Assembly: GCA_964613235.1 (NCBI GenBank) | Contig: CAZTGM010000020.1 | Coordinates: 1-29,419 of the forward strand | DNA from: J005 sp964613235 | GTDB taxonomy: Bacteria > Pseudomonadota > Zetaproteobacteria > Mariprofundales > Mariprofundaceae | Direction: 5' to 3' | DNA length: 29,419 nucleotides | Shown here: positions 1 to 8,346 of the stretch, in pieces | How positions within the stretch are numbered: position 1 is the stretch's first letter | How the letters are laid out: the number at the start of each line of letters is the position of its first letter | Made by a program: the position numbers and the translations under genes | The notes under the pieces: generated by a model | The model's input: only the letters and a program-made list of their open reading frames with translations | The model's database searches: none | What the model was told of the DNA's origin: nothing

Positions 1-137
1 GCTACCGATATTGCGATTTTTCAGGGAACGCCCGTATCTTGCGTGACTTTTACTTTTTCTTTCTGTTAATCTGCCGGTCTGTTCCGACATGCGGGCAAGC
101 GTCTGCATCACGGGAAACTGAGCGGAGGAGTCGATGA
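1..137 (+). CDS. Probable C-terminal end of pilO (partial)
   Basis: The frame starting at base 3 is open from the window edge and stops with a TGA that overlaps the pilP start as ATGA, the usual coupling in a pilMNOPQ operon. Its first residues read YRYCDF, which resembles the TYRYND-type strand near the end of PilO, the inner-membrane alignment protein of the type IV pilus. The tail after that point is about 40 residues, longer than I expect for PilO, and is rich in F, R and S. The gene could therefore end earlier in another frame (frame 1 stops at 67-69). The assignment rests on this short match and on the neighbour pilP, so it is an inference. Confidence 0.4.
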   Translation, partial: YRYCDFSGNARILRDFYFFFLLICRSVPTCGQASASRETERRSR

Positions 138-619
138 TACGCTGGCTGTTTACCATCATGTTGTGTTGGCTTCCTGCAGGCCATGCCTGGGCTGAAGATA
201 CTGTGAATAAAAGGCAGGGCATACAACATATGGTCAAGGCACCGGATATCGATTTTGAACACCTGCGTGATCCGTTCGAATCTTATCTGACGGTGATGCG
301 TCAGCAGGCGCAGCAGCGCAGCCAGCAATGGCAATCCGACCATCCCCGCGAACCCCTGGAAGCTTTCGATCTGTCCACACTGAAGCTGGTCGCCATTTTC
401 AGTATGGGCAAAAAACGGGTAGCAATGGTGGAAGACTCCACTGGCAAAGGTTATGTCGTGCGCCCCGGCAGCTACATCGGTACCAACAGCGGCCGGGTGA
501 CCAAAATCACCAAAAAAAATCTGATCCTGACTGAAAAAAGCATCGCCCCCACCGGTGAAATCGTGAACCGGGAAGTCACACTGACGCTGAAGGAAGTCAA
601 CGAACCGGGCCAGCCATGA
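134..619 (+). CDS. pilP: Type IV pilus assembly protein PilP
   Basis: PilP links the inner-membrane PilN/PilO complex to the outer-membrane secretin PilQ in the type IV pilus machine. The 161-residue protein starts at ATG 134 behind a strong GGAGGAG ribosome site. It has a signal peptide with an AWA cleavage site at residues 18-20. Cys11 does not sit in a proper lipobox, although many PilP proteins are lipoproteins. A low-complexity Q/R-rich linker (about residues 54-70) precedes the folded beta domain, which carries the family pattern LSTLKLVAIF, then GYVVRPGSYIGTN, then GRVTKI. Length is typical. The stop overlaps the nth start as ATGA. PilQ, which normally follows pilP, is not found downstream. 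Confidence 0.85.
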   Translation: MIRWLFTIMLCWLPAGHAWAEDTVNKRQGIQHMVKAPDIDFEHLRDPFESYLTVMRQQAQQRSQQWQSDHPREPLEAFDLSTLKLVAIFSMGKKRVAMVEDSTGKGYVVRPGSYIGTNSGRVTKITKKNLILTEKSIAPTGEIVNREVTLTLKEVNEPGQP

Positions 620-1269
620 GCAAACCGCTTTCCAAAGCAAAAATTCGCACCTTCTTCAAACATTTAGAGGCCGCCAATCCGGAACCGGAAACGGAACTGA
701 ACTACGGTTCTCCGTTCGAGTTACTTATTGCCGTCATTCTTTCCGCCCAGTCTACCGATATCGGTGTTAACAAGGCGACGGACAAGCTGTATGCCGTTGC
801 CAATACCCCGGCCAAAATCCTGCAACTGGGAGAAGAAGGGTTAAAGCGTTATATCTCCAGTCTCGGCCTGTACAACAACAAGGCCAAAAACATCATCGCT
901 ACCTGTGAAATCCTGCAGCGTGATTTTAACGGTGAAGTGCCATGTGACCGCAAAGCGCTGGAATCCCTTCCCGGCGTCGGTCGCAAAACAGCCAATGTCG
1001 TGCTCAATGTCCTGTTTGGTCAACCCACGGTGGCCGTGGATACGCATATTTTCCGCGTTGCCAATCGCACCGGCCTGGCCTGCGGAAAAACCCCGCGCCA
1101 GGTGGAGGATGGTTTAATGAAAGCCATTCCCAAATCCTATCTACGCCATGCTCATCACTGGCTGGTGCTGCACGGACGCTATATTTGCACGGCCCGCAAG
1201 CCAAAATGCGCCGAATGCCCTGTCATCAATGAATGCAATTGGCCGGACAAACCATTGCCGGTCCGCTAG
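616..1269 (+). CDS. nth: Endonuclease III, DNA glycosylase/AP lyase
   Basis: Nth removes oxidised pyrimidines from DNA and cleaves the abasic site in base excision repair. The 217-residue protein has the helix-hairpin-helix segment LPGVGRKTANVV with the catalytic lysine at residue 124, and the conserved aspartate at 142 in VDTHIFRV. Four cysteines at 191, 198, 201 and 207 (C-x6-C-x2-C-x5-C) form the [4Fe-4S] cluster. All expected residues are present and the length matches the family. It is translationally coupled to pilP through a 4-base overlap, so a repair gene sits where pilQ would be expected. Confidence 0.96.
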   Translation: MSKPLSKAKIRTFFKHLEAANPEPETELNYGSPFELLIAVILSAQSTDIGVNKATDKLYAVANTPAKILQLGEEGLKRYISSLGLYNNKAKNIIATCEILQRDFNGEVPCDRKALESLPGVGRKTANVVLNVLFGQPTVAVDTHIFRVANRTGLACGKTPRQVEDGLMKAIPKSYLRHAHHWLVLHGRYICTARKPKCAECPVINECNWPDKPLPVR

Positions 1270-1284
1270 GAGCCTGTTCCGGCA

Positions 1285-1308
1285 TGGCTCCCCATACAGG
1301 ACTCGAAC
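1285..1308 (-). tRNA. Isolated 3' tRNA fragment (T-loop to CCA)
   Basis: Read on the minus strand, this stretch is the 3' end of a tRNA: the T-loop TTCGAGT, the 3' half of the T-stem, a 7-base acceptor strand ATGGGGA, the discriminator G and an encoded CCA. It resembles the 3' end of an asparagine tRNA as I remember it. The sequence 5' of the T-loop cannot pair with the T-stem, and no anticodon or D arm follows. It is therefore a fragment and not a working tRNA. The break exactly at the T-loop is typical of integrase attachment-site duplications. Confidence 0.6.
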
Positions 1309-1428
1309 GAATGATCGAAAGTGGACGAAGCCATCCGGTCACATGTTCCATACAACAAGGCTCCGCAATTGATGCTCCACAGTAAACGGATACGTGCCCT
1401 GCTGTGGCAGACGGGCTAGCCTTGGCCG
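1309..1428. other. ribF leader region, no gene seen
   Basis: This 120-base stretch between the tRNA fragment and ribF holds no open frame of note. Near 1396-1415 a weak hairpin can be drawn (GCCC/GGGC arms around a TGC/GCA stem). I looked for the conserved core of an FMN riboswitch and did not see it. No clear promoter or ribosome site precedes the ribF ATG. Confidence 0.4.
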
Positions 1429-2361
1429 ATGAAGATTTTTCGCTCCTGGGAAAATATGCCCGCATCCTTTCGCAGCGGTGCCATCACCGTCGGCAATTTT
1501 GATGGCGTGCATCTCGGTCATGAACAGATTATTGCTGAAACGCGCGGTCATGCCCTGGATGTGGGCGGTTCGGCCATTGCCGTAACCTTCGAGCCTCATC
1601 CGAGAGCCGTTTTATTTCCTGCTGAAGCGCCCCGGCGTTTATGTCATCTGCATGAACGTCTCGAATTGCTAAAGCAATGCGGACTGGATGCCGTATTCTT
1701 GCTGCATTTCAATGCCAAACTAGCCACCTGGTCGGCGGAAACCTTTATTCGCCAGCTGCATGCCACGCTCGGCTTCAAACACATCCATGCAGGCTACGAT
1801 TTTGCCTTCGGCCATGATCGTAAAGGCGATGCCGATCTGCTGCGTAATATGGGCGAAAAGCTCGGTTTCACCGTCAGTGTTGCCGAGGCCTTCGAAATGG
1901 AACAGGCGGTTGTCTCCTCCAGTCGTATTCGTTCAGCCGTGGAAGCCGCCGATTTCCGGCTCGCTGAACGCCTGCTGGGTCGCCCTTACAGCATTTCGGG
2001 GCATGTCGGCAGCGGTGACAAACGTGGCCGGCAACTGGGCTTCCCGACAGCCAACCTGAATGTGAAAGATCTGGCTCATCCGCCGGTCGGCATCTATGCC
2101 GTCATTGCGGAAACACGCAACCGGCGCTGGCATGGTGCCGCCTATTTTGGTTATCGTCCGACATTCAAGGGTCGCGATCTGATTCTGGAAACGCATGTGT
2201 TCGATGACCAGCCGGACCTGTACAAACAGCGCCTTAAAGTCACATTCATCGAACGCGTCCGCGAAGACAGGGCCTTCAAATCAGCCGAAGCGTTGGCGCA
2301 GCAAATCCGCAAGGACTGCCAAATTGCTCGCGAAATCCTTGCACGGCGGGACAAGACCTGA
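1429..2361 (+). CDS. ribF: Bifunctional riboflavin kinase/FAD synthetase
   Basis: RibF phosphorylates riboflavin to FMN and adenylylates FMN to FAD. The N-terminal nucleotidyltransferase domain shows GNFDGVHLGH at residues 22-31 and the SSSRIR motif near 163-168. The C-terminal kinase domain (about 184-305) shows GRQLGFPTAN, PPVGIYAV, GYRPTF and the catalytic-glutamate strand LILETHVFD, with the glutamate at 254. Length (310) and domain order are normal. The start MKIFRSWENMP fits the usual N-terminus, but no good ribosome site is visible in front of it. ileS follows after 47 bases. The order ribF-ileS-lspA is common in proteobacteria and suggests one operon. Confidence 0.96.
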   Translation: MKIFRSWENMPASFRSGAITVGNFDGVHLGHEQIIAETRGHALDVGGSAIAVTFEPHPRAVLFPAEAPRRLCHLHERLELLKQCGLDAVFLLHFNAKLATWSAETFIRQLHATLGFKHIHAGYDFAFGHDRKGDADLLRNMGEKLGFTVSVAEAFEMEQAVVSSSRIRSAVEAADFRLAERLLGRPYSISGHVGSGDKRGRQLGFPTANLNVKDLAHPPVGIYAVIAETRNRRWHGAAYFGYRPTFKGRDLILETHVFDDQPDLYKQRLKVTFIERVREDRAFKSAEALAQQIRKDCQIAREILARRDKT

Positions 2362-2408
2362 TTTTTTTCCTATGCTTCGCAGCCATTCGATGACTACTGG
2401 AGCATAAC

Positions 2409-5186
2409 GTGTCCGACAAGGAAACTTTTGATTACCGTTCGACGGTCTTTCTACCCAGGACAGATTTCCCGATGCGCGGAAATCTGCCGCAAAACGAGCC
2501 CAAACGGCTGGCTCAATGGGATGAGCAAGCGTTATATGAAAAATTACGTGCAGCACGCAAGGATGCACCGAAATTCATCCTGCATGACGGCCCGCCTTAT
2601 GCCAACGGCAATATCCATATCGGGCATGCGGTCAACAAGGTTCTGAAAGACATCGTCGTACGCTCCCGCTCGATGATGGGCTTCGATGCACCCTATGTGC
2701 CCGGCTGGGACTGCCATGGTCTGCCCATCGAACTGAAAGTCGAGGAAGCCTTCAAAAAGAAGAAGAAAAAGAAAGAAGACATTAGTGATTCTGAATTTCG
2801 TCAGGCCTGCCGTGCCTATGCGAAAACCCAGATCGATATCCAGCGCGAGGAATTCAAACGCCTGGGTGTGATCGGTGACTGGGAGAAGCCCTACATCACC
2901 ATGGATTACGCCTTTGAAGCCAATACCGTGCGCGAAATTGGCCGTTTTCTGGCCAATGGCGGCCTGTACAAAGGCGCCAAGCCCGTGCACTGGTGCGTTT
3001 CCTGCGCCACGGCCCTGGCCGAAGCAGAGGTCGAATATGAAGACCACACCTCCCATTCCATTTATGTGAAATTTGCGGCCGGCGAGGATTTGACTCGCAT
3101 CGACCCTGCATTGCGCGGCAATGTTTCCATCGTCATCTGGACGACGACGCCGTGGACCATCCCAGCCAATCAGGCGATTTCTGTCGGGCCGGATATCGAA
3201 TATGCTGCCATCCGTATCCGTGATGTGCAGGGGGATGCCAACCTGCAACCGGGCGATATCCTGATCATGGCGGACGCACTGTATGAAAACGTGCTTGCGG
3301 CCATCGGCGCTACCGGTGATGTCATTGCCCGTTTTCCGGGATCGGCTCTGGAACACGGCATCTTCCGTCATCCCTATCTGGATCAGGATGCACCGATTCT
3401 GATCGGTGATCATGTCACACTGGAAGCCGGTACCGGTTGTGTGCATACCGCGCCCGGTCATGGCCAGGAAGACTATGAGATCGGCCTGAAATATGGTCTG
3501 CGTGCCTTCAATCCGGTCGGCGATACCGGCGTCTTTGAGGCCGGCACACCGGTCGTGGAAGGACGACATGTCTATCAGGCCAATACCCTTGTTATCGAAC
3601 ACCTGCTGCAATGCGGCGCATTGCTGGAAACCAGTGAAATTCGCCATGCCTATCCGCATTGCTGGCGTTGCCATAAACCGCTGATTTTCCGTGCCACGCC
3701 GCAATGGTTCATTTCCATGGATCGTAACGACCTGCGTGACAAGGCGCTGAAAGCCATCGCCAACACGACATGGACACCGGAATGGGGCGAAAACCGCATC
3801 CGTGCCATGGTCGAACAGCGGCCTGACTGGTGTGTATCGCGCCAGCGTAACTGGGGCGTACCGATTACCGTGATCCGATGCACGGCCTGCGATTCGTACG
3901 AGATCACCACACCGGACGTGATTGAACGCATTGCACAGGCCGTGGAACAGGGTGGCGCGGATGTATGGTTCAGCCGGGATATCACAGACTTTCTGCCCAC
4001 TGCTGCCCAGTGTCCGCACTGCGGCGGCACGGAGTTCGCAAAGGAAACGGATATCCTCGATGTCTGGTTTGATTCCGGCAGCACGCATGCCTGTGTACTG
4101 GAACAACGCGAAGAGCTGGGTACACCGGCGGATCTGTATCTGGAAGGCAGCGACCAGCATCGTGGCTGGTTCCAGTCCTCCCTGCTGGAAAGCGTGGGCA
4201 CGCGCGGTAGCGCACCATTCAGGGGCGTACTCACACATGGCTTTGTTGTCGACAAAAACGGCAACAAAATGTCCAAGTCACGCGGCAATGTCATTGCACC
4301 GCAGAAAATCATCCAACAGATGGGAGCGGATATCCTGCGCCTGTGGATTGCTTCGTCGGATTATTCTGCCGATATCCGCATTTCCGATGAAATTCTGAAA
4401 CAGCTGGCCGAAGCCTATCGCCGTATTCGCAATACGATCCGTTTCATGCTCGGCAACCTTGACGGTTTTGACCCGGTATGCGACATGGTGCCGGTGAATG
4501 AGCGCAAACCGCTTGATCAGTGGGCCATGCATCGCCTGGCACAGATCAGCCGACAGGTGGAAGCGGCATTTGGCAGCTATCAGTTCCACCGTATTCATCA
4601 GGACATCCACAACTTCTGCGCCGTTGATCTCGGCGGTTTCTATCTTGATGTCATCAAGGATCGCCTCTACTGCGATGCGCCGGATTCCGCGCGCCGAAGA
4701 TCGGCACGGGCGACGCTGTATAACCTGGCTGATACGCTGATCCGCCTGATCGCACCCGTCGCGCCCTTCACGGCTGAAGAAGCCTGGGCCTATTTGCCGG
4801 GCAGTGACGAAGCCAGCATTCATCTGCAGACATTTCGTCCGGTCGATGATATCGCTATCGACGAAACGGCATGGCAGCGCTTCTTCGACGTCCGCGAGCA
4901 ATTAAACAGTGCACTGGATCAGGCCAAAAAAGACAAGCTTATCGGTTCCTCCATCGCTGCTTCGGTACGCGTTGCCGGACTGGATACGGGTTTTGCCGAG
5001 GCACTGCATGAAAGCTTCGAACAATTGCTCATCGTGGCCCGTGTCGAACACGGCGAAAGCATTGAAGTCCGGCCGGCTGACGGCGTGAAATGTCCGCGAT
5101 GCTGGAATGTTGGTCAGCCTGCCGATCCTTCTCATACGCTGCACAATGAGTTGTGCCCGCGCTGCTTTGATGTCGTGACCGGATGA
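2409..5186 (+). CDS. ileS: Isoleucyl-tRNA synthetase
   Basis: IleS is a class I synthetase that charges tRNA-Ile and edits misactivated valine. The 925-residue protein starts at GTG 2409 behind GGAG. It has the HIGH motif at residues 70-73, the CP1 editing domain with WTTTPWTIPANQA, and KMSKS at 620-624. A C-terminal zinc-binding module has paired cysteines CPRC at 895-898 and 916-919, as in the bacterial type 1 enzyme. One oddity is a run of seven lysines at residues 116-122, encoded only by AAA and AAG, in a region that in E. coli reads GKPGEK. The stop overlaps the lspA start as ATGA. Confidence 0.98.
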   Translation: MSDKETFDYRSTVFLPRTDFPMRGNLPQNEPKRLAQWDEQALYEKLRAARKDAPKFILHDGPPYANGNIHIGHAVNKVLKDIVVRSRSMMGFDAPYVPGWDCHGLPIELKVEEAFKKKKKKKEDISDSEFRQACRAYAKTQIDIQREEFKRLGVIGDWEKPYITMDYAFEANTVREIGRFLANGGLYKGAKPVHWCVSCATALAEAEVEYEDHTSHSIYVKFAAGEDLTRIDPALRGNVSIVIWTTTPWTIPANQAISVGPDIEYAAIRIRDVQGDANLQPGDILIMADALYENVLAAIGATGDVIARFPGSALEHGIFRHPYLDQDAPILIGDHVTLEAGTGCVHTAPGHGQEDYEIGLKYGLRAFNPVGDTGVFEAGTPVVEGRHVYQANTLVIEHLLQCGALLETSEIRHAYPHCWRCHKPLIFRATPQWFISMDRNDLRDKALKAIANTTWTPEWGENRIRAMVEQRPDWCVSRQRNWGVPITVIRCTACDSYEITTPDVIERIAQAVEQGGADVWFSRDITDFLPTAAQCPHCGGTEFAKETDILDVWFDSGSTHACVLEQREELGTPADLYLEGSDQHRGWFQSSLLESVGTRGSAPFRGVLTHGFVVDKNGNKMSKSRGNVIAPQKIIQQMGADILRLWIASSDYSADIRISDEILKQLAEAYRRIRNTIRFMLGNLDGFDPVCDMVPVNERKPLDQWAMHRLAQISRQVEAAFGSYQFHRIHQDIHNFCAVDLGGFYLDVIKDRLYCDAPDSARRRSARATLYNLADTLIRLIAPVAPFTAEEAWAYLPGSDEASIHLQTFRPVDDIAIDETAWQRFFDVREQLNSALDQAKKDKLIGSSIAASVRVAGLDTGFAEALHESFEQLLIVARVEHGESIEVRPADGVKCPRCWNVGQPADPSHTLHNELCPRCFDVVTG

Positions 5187-5668
5187 ATCGAACCTGGCAG
5201 CAGGTCGTTCTGTTCACCAGTCTGCTGGGCGCCGATCAGCTCAGCAAATGGTGGATTGAGCAGGATAGCTTTCATGCATTCACCGTCATCGATGGCTTTT
5301 TCGATATTGTGCGCGCGCATAATACCGGTGTTGCCTTCTCGATGTTCAATGATCTGCCCGATGTTTGGCGCACATCGTTTCTTGTGCTGCTGACCTGCAG
5401 TATCGCCATTGCTGTCGTAATATGGTGGAACCGGGAGCGAACCCGCCCCGGCCCGATTTCATGGCTGTTGGTTTGCATTCTTGCCGGTGCCGTCGGCAAT
5501 ATCTGGGACCGGATTCAACTGGGCTATGTCGTCGATTTCATCCTGTGGCACATTACCCTCGGGGATCAGACATATTACTGGCCGGCATTCAATATCGCCG
5601 ATGCCTGCATTTCTGTCTCCGTCATCCTGCTGCTAGTCATCAACTTCCGCCAACGCGATTCAAACTGA
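5183..5668 (+). CDS. lspA: Lipoprotein signal peptidase (signal peptidase II)
   Basis: LspA is an inner-membrane aspartyl protease that removes the signal peptide of prolipoproteins after lipid attachment. The 161-residue protein has four hydrophobic segments and the family motifs: D19 in the first helix, HNTGVAFSMF at 46-55, GNIWDR...VVDF with catalytic Asp118, and FNIADA with catalytic Asp140. Length is typical. It is coupled to ileS by a 4-base overlap. Its 3' end overlaps the end of the convergent mtnA by 9 bases, leaving no room for a terminator between them. Confidence 0.97.
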   Translation: MNRTWQQVVLFTSLLGADQLSKWWIEQDSFHAFTVIDGFFDIVRAHNTGVAFSMFNDLPDVWRTSFLVLLTCSIAIAVVIWWNRERTRPGPISWLLVCILAGAVGNIWDRIQLGYVVDFILWHITLGDQTYYWPAFNIADACISVSVILLLVINFRQRDSN

Positions 5669-6682
5669 AGGCGGTTTGTAAACCCCGCGTTCGCTGATAA
5701 TGGCCCGAATATGGGCATACGGCGTGACATCAAAGGCCGGATTGCTGGCCGGCGCATCGGCTGCAATGCGAATATAGCGATGCACCCCCTGTTCATCCAC
5801 GCCATCCATGCCCAGCACCTCGTTCGCATGACGCTGCTCGATAGGAATATCCTTTCCACTGCCGATATGTGCATCGAACGTACTGGATGGTGCGACGACA
5901 TACATCGGCACATCATGCTCGCGCGCGGCCAGACTAAGCGCATAGGTCCCGATCTTGTTGGCCACATCGCCATTGCAGGCGATACGGTCCGCTCCGACAA
6001 CGATAGCATCCACCTTGCCCCTTGCCATCGCCCAGGCTGCAGCACCATCGGGCTGAATACAGCAATGCACACCTTCCTGCTGCAATTCCCAGGCCGTTAA
6101 TCGGGCTCCCTGCAAACGGGGGCGCGTTTCATCCACCCAGACAAAAGGTGATTCGCCCGCCCTGTGCAAATGATAGATGCCGGCTGTGGCCGTTCCCCAG
6201 TCCACAGCCGCCAGCCAGCCGGCATTGCAATGGGTCAAAATTCTCCTCTGCCCCACAGCCAGATACTCGGCCATGATTTCACCCATGATCCGATTCGCCT
6301 GGACTTCCTGTTCGGCATACTGCTCGGCCAACTCAATCATCTGGGTGGCGGAAGGCTGTTGTGCAGCGGCCTGTTCCATCGCATCGCAGGCATGAAACAG
6401 ATTCACGGCTGTAGGACGGGTGCGCCGAAAGCGTGGCAACCAGTGTTCAAAAAAGCGATCCTGATCAACCTGCCATGCCAGTGCCAGACCAAAAGCAGCT
6501 GTGGCACCAATCGTCGGAGCCCCGCGCACAGCCATCGTTTCAATGGCCCGCGCCACATCTTCCGGCTGCTTGCTATGCATGATTTCAAAACGATGCGGCA
6601 GCCCGCGTTGTTCAATCCAGCATACCGCCTGCTTGCGCTGGTCCCAGCAAACGGCCTGATAATCCTTGCCGTGAACGCGCAT
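5660..6682 (-). CDS. mtnA: Methylthioribose-1-phosphate isomerase
   Basis: MtnA converts 5-methylthioribose-1-phosphate to the ribulose form in the methionine salvage pathway. It belongs to the eIF2B-alpha-like fold. The 340-residue protein shows MAVRGAPTIGA near 50-60, the catalytic cysteine at 152 in THCNAG, WVDETRPRLQGARL near 182-195, and the catalytic aspartate at 232 in GADRIACNGDVANKIGT. All key residues are present. Its ATG overlaps the parB stop as TGATG, with no ribosome site of its own, so it is probably translated by coupling from the parB message. No other methionine-salvage gene lies in the window. Confidence 0.95.
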   Translation of the reverse strand: MRVHGKDYQAVCWDQRKQAVCWIEQRGLPHRFEIMHSKQPEDVARAIETMAVRGAPTIGATAAFGLALAWQVDQDRFFEHWLPRFRRTRPTAVNLFHACDAMEQAAAQQPSATQMIELAEQYAEQEVQANRIMGEIMAEYLAVGQRRILTHCNAGWLAAVDWGTATAGIYHLHRAGESPFVWVDETRPRLQGARLTAWELQQEGVHCCIQPDGAAAWAMARGKVDAIVVGADRIACNGDVANKIGTYALSLAAREHDVPMYVVAPSSTFDAHIGSGKDIPIEQRHANEVLGMDGVDEQGVHRYIRIAADAPASNPAFDVTPYAHIRAIISERGVYKPPSV

Positions 6683-7530
6683 CAGCTGCGCAATTTACGC
6701 AAAACACCATCCAGCTCATCCGGACGGGTATACGAGATTTTCAGTTCGCCCGAGCCATTTTTGCGAAAAACCAGCTGAACCGGCAATCCCAGCTTGCGCT
6801 CCAGCTCCTCCTGCAAAGCCAATACGTCCGCATCCGGCTCCGCCTTGGGCTTTGCCAGATGGCGATTCATGGCCCGTTTGGCCTCTCGCTCCATCTGTCG
6901 TGCACTCCAGCCCCGATCCCTGCATTCCCGGGCCAAAAATTCGGCCGACCGTTTTTCCAGCCCTACCAATGGCCGCGCCTGACCCATGCTCAATTCCCGT
7001 CGCTCGATCATCTGCTGTACTGATTCCGGCAATTGCAACAGGCGAATAATATTGCTGACCTGTACACGGGAAACGCCAATCTTTTCCGCCACTTGCTGCT
7101 GCGTGCAACCGAATTCGCTCATCATGCGCTGGTAGGCCCTGGCTGATTCAATGGCCGTCAAATCATCCCGCTGTTCATTTTCGATAATGGCCAGTTCCAG
7201 TGCCTGCAGGTCGTCCACCTCGCGTACCACTGCCGGAATTTCCAGCAGCCCTGCTGCCTGTGCCGCACGCCAGCGCCGTTCGCCGGCAATCAACTCGTAA
7301 CCATCGCCGATCGGACGCAGTAAAATCGGCATCAACACGCCATCTCGACAGATGGATGCCGTCAAACTCTGCAATTCCTCTGCAGCAAAATGTGAACGCG
7401 GCTGATAACGGTTGGGTACAATTTTCGAAATAGCAATCATACTCGCCTGACGCATCATTTCCGCGCTCGGTTCATCCGAAAGGAGCGCATCCAGACCTCT
7501 GCCAAGCCCACGTTTTTTCTGGTTTTTCAT
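6682..7530 (-). CDS. parB: Chromosome partitioning protein ParB
   Basis: ParB binds parS sites near the origin, spreads on DNA as a CTP-dependent clamp and works with ParA to segregate origins. From the start chosen here it is 282 residues. The N-terminus MKNQKKRGLGRGLDALL is the conserved ParA-stimulating segment. Next come the NRYQPR motif, the CTP-binding GERRWRAAQ motif and a helix-turn-helix (QQQVAEKIGVSRVQVSNIIR), then a C-terminal dimer domain. The start at 7530 has a GGGGGG ribosome site 8-10 bases upstream. A start nine codons earlier would overlap parA and lacks support. Confidence 0.97.
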   Translation of the reverse strand: MKNQKKRGLGRGLDALLSDEPSAEMMRQASMIAISKIVPNRYQPRSHFAAEELQSLTASICRDGVLMPILLRPIGDGYELIAGERRWRAAQAAGLLEIPAVVREVDDLQALELAIIENEQRDDLTAIESARAYQRMMSEFGCTQQQVAEKIGVSRVQVSNIIRLLQLPESVQQMIERRELSMGQARPLVGLEKRSAEFLARECRDRGWSARQMEREAKRAMNRHLAKPKAEPDADVLALQEELERKLGLPVQLVFRKNGSGELKISYTRPDELDGVLRKLRS

Positions 7531-7531
7531 G

Positions 7532-8338
7532 TCATATCCCCCCATCGTCAATGGCAATGCTCTGGCGATGTATCAGCTCCCTGGCCACAGCCAGATAAGC
7601 CTGTGCGCCTTTGGAGCGTATATCGTGCTGCAATACCGGAACACCGAAACTCGGCGCTTCTGACAGACGAATGTTGCGTGGAATCACCTGTTCGTAAACC
7701 TGTGCACCAAAATAGTCCCGAACTTCCTTTTCTACCTGAATCGCCAGATTGTTTCTGCGGTCCACCATCGTCAGCAGGATGCCATCCATGCTCAGTTGCG
7801 GGTTGAGTGCATGCTTGATGCGGCGAATCGTTTCCAGCAACTGTGTCAGACCCTCCAGAGCATAGAATTCGGTTTGCAATGTAATCATAACGCGATCCGA
7901 AGTCGTCAATGCATTGATGGTCAAAAGATTCAGCGCTGGCGGACAATCGATAATAACATAATCAAAGCGCTCTCCCTCATAAGCCGAAAAGGCCTGATCC
8001 AAACGAAATTCCCGCTTTTCCAACGATACCAGTTCCACTTCTGCCCCGGCCAGATCCATGGATGCCGGAACCAGCGACAAGCCTTCGCAGCCCGTCGGCA
8101 CCATGGCTTTCTGTAACGGAACCGCATCAACCAGTACATCATACAGGCCCGCTTTAACATCTTTCTTATCCACGCCAAGGCCGGAACTGGCATTGCCCTG
8201 AGGATCAAGATCGAGCAGTAGAACCGTCTTTTCCAGCGCAGCCAGAGAGGCGGCCAGATTAACACTGGTCGTTGTTTTGCCTACACCGCCCTTCTGATTG
8301 GCCACGGCCAAAACCGGCCCCAGCATTGCATGTTTCAC
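7532..8338 (-). CDS. parA: Chromosome partitioning ATPase ParA (Soj-like)
   Basis: ParA is a deviant Walker ATPase that binds DNA as an ATP dimer and is driven off by ParB, moving origins apart. The 268-residue protein has the deviant P-loop KGGVGKTT at residues 16-23, LDLDPQGNAS in the Walker A-prime region and VIIDCPPAL as Walker B. It starts at GTG 8338 with a GGGAGG ribosome site six bases upstream. The rsmG stop overlaps this start as GTGA. A near-perfect parS site covers the ribosome site and start codon, which suggests that ParB binding could influence expression. An alternative ATG at 8326 would lose only four residues. Confidence 0.97.
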   Translation of the reverse strand: MKHAMLGPVLAVANQKGGVGKTTTSVNLAASLAALEKTVLLLDLDPQGNASSGLGVDKKDVKAGLYDVLVDAVPLQKAMVPTGCEGLSLVPASMDLAGAEVELVSLEKREFRLDQAFSAYEGERFDYVIIDCPPALNLLTINALTTSDRVMITLQTEFYALEGLTQLLETIRRIKHALNPQLSMDGILLTMVDRRNNLAIQVEKEVRDYFGAQVYEQVIPRNIRLSEAPSFGVPVLQHDIRSKGAQAYLAVARELIHRQSIAIDDGGI

Positions 8339-8346
8339 GTGAAACC
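8331..8346. promoter_or_regulatory. parS site (15/16) over the parA start
   Basis: The 16 bases match the known parS palindrome TGTTTCACGTGAAACA except at the last position. They overlap the parA ribosome site and GTG codon and the last codons of rsmG. ParB recognises this motif through its helix-turn-helix. Confidence 0.88.

Noticed and set aside
1270..1428. Possible FMN riboswitch before ribF
   Set aside because: The gap is too short and lacks the conserved FMN-binding core; only a weak hairpin is present.
2544..4238. A 564-codon open frame antisense to ileS
   Set aside because: It lies wholly opposite a well-conserved gene, has no family motifs or ribosome site, and is explained by the codon bias of ileS.
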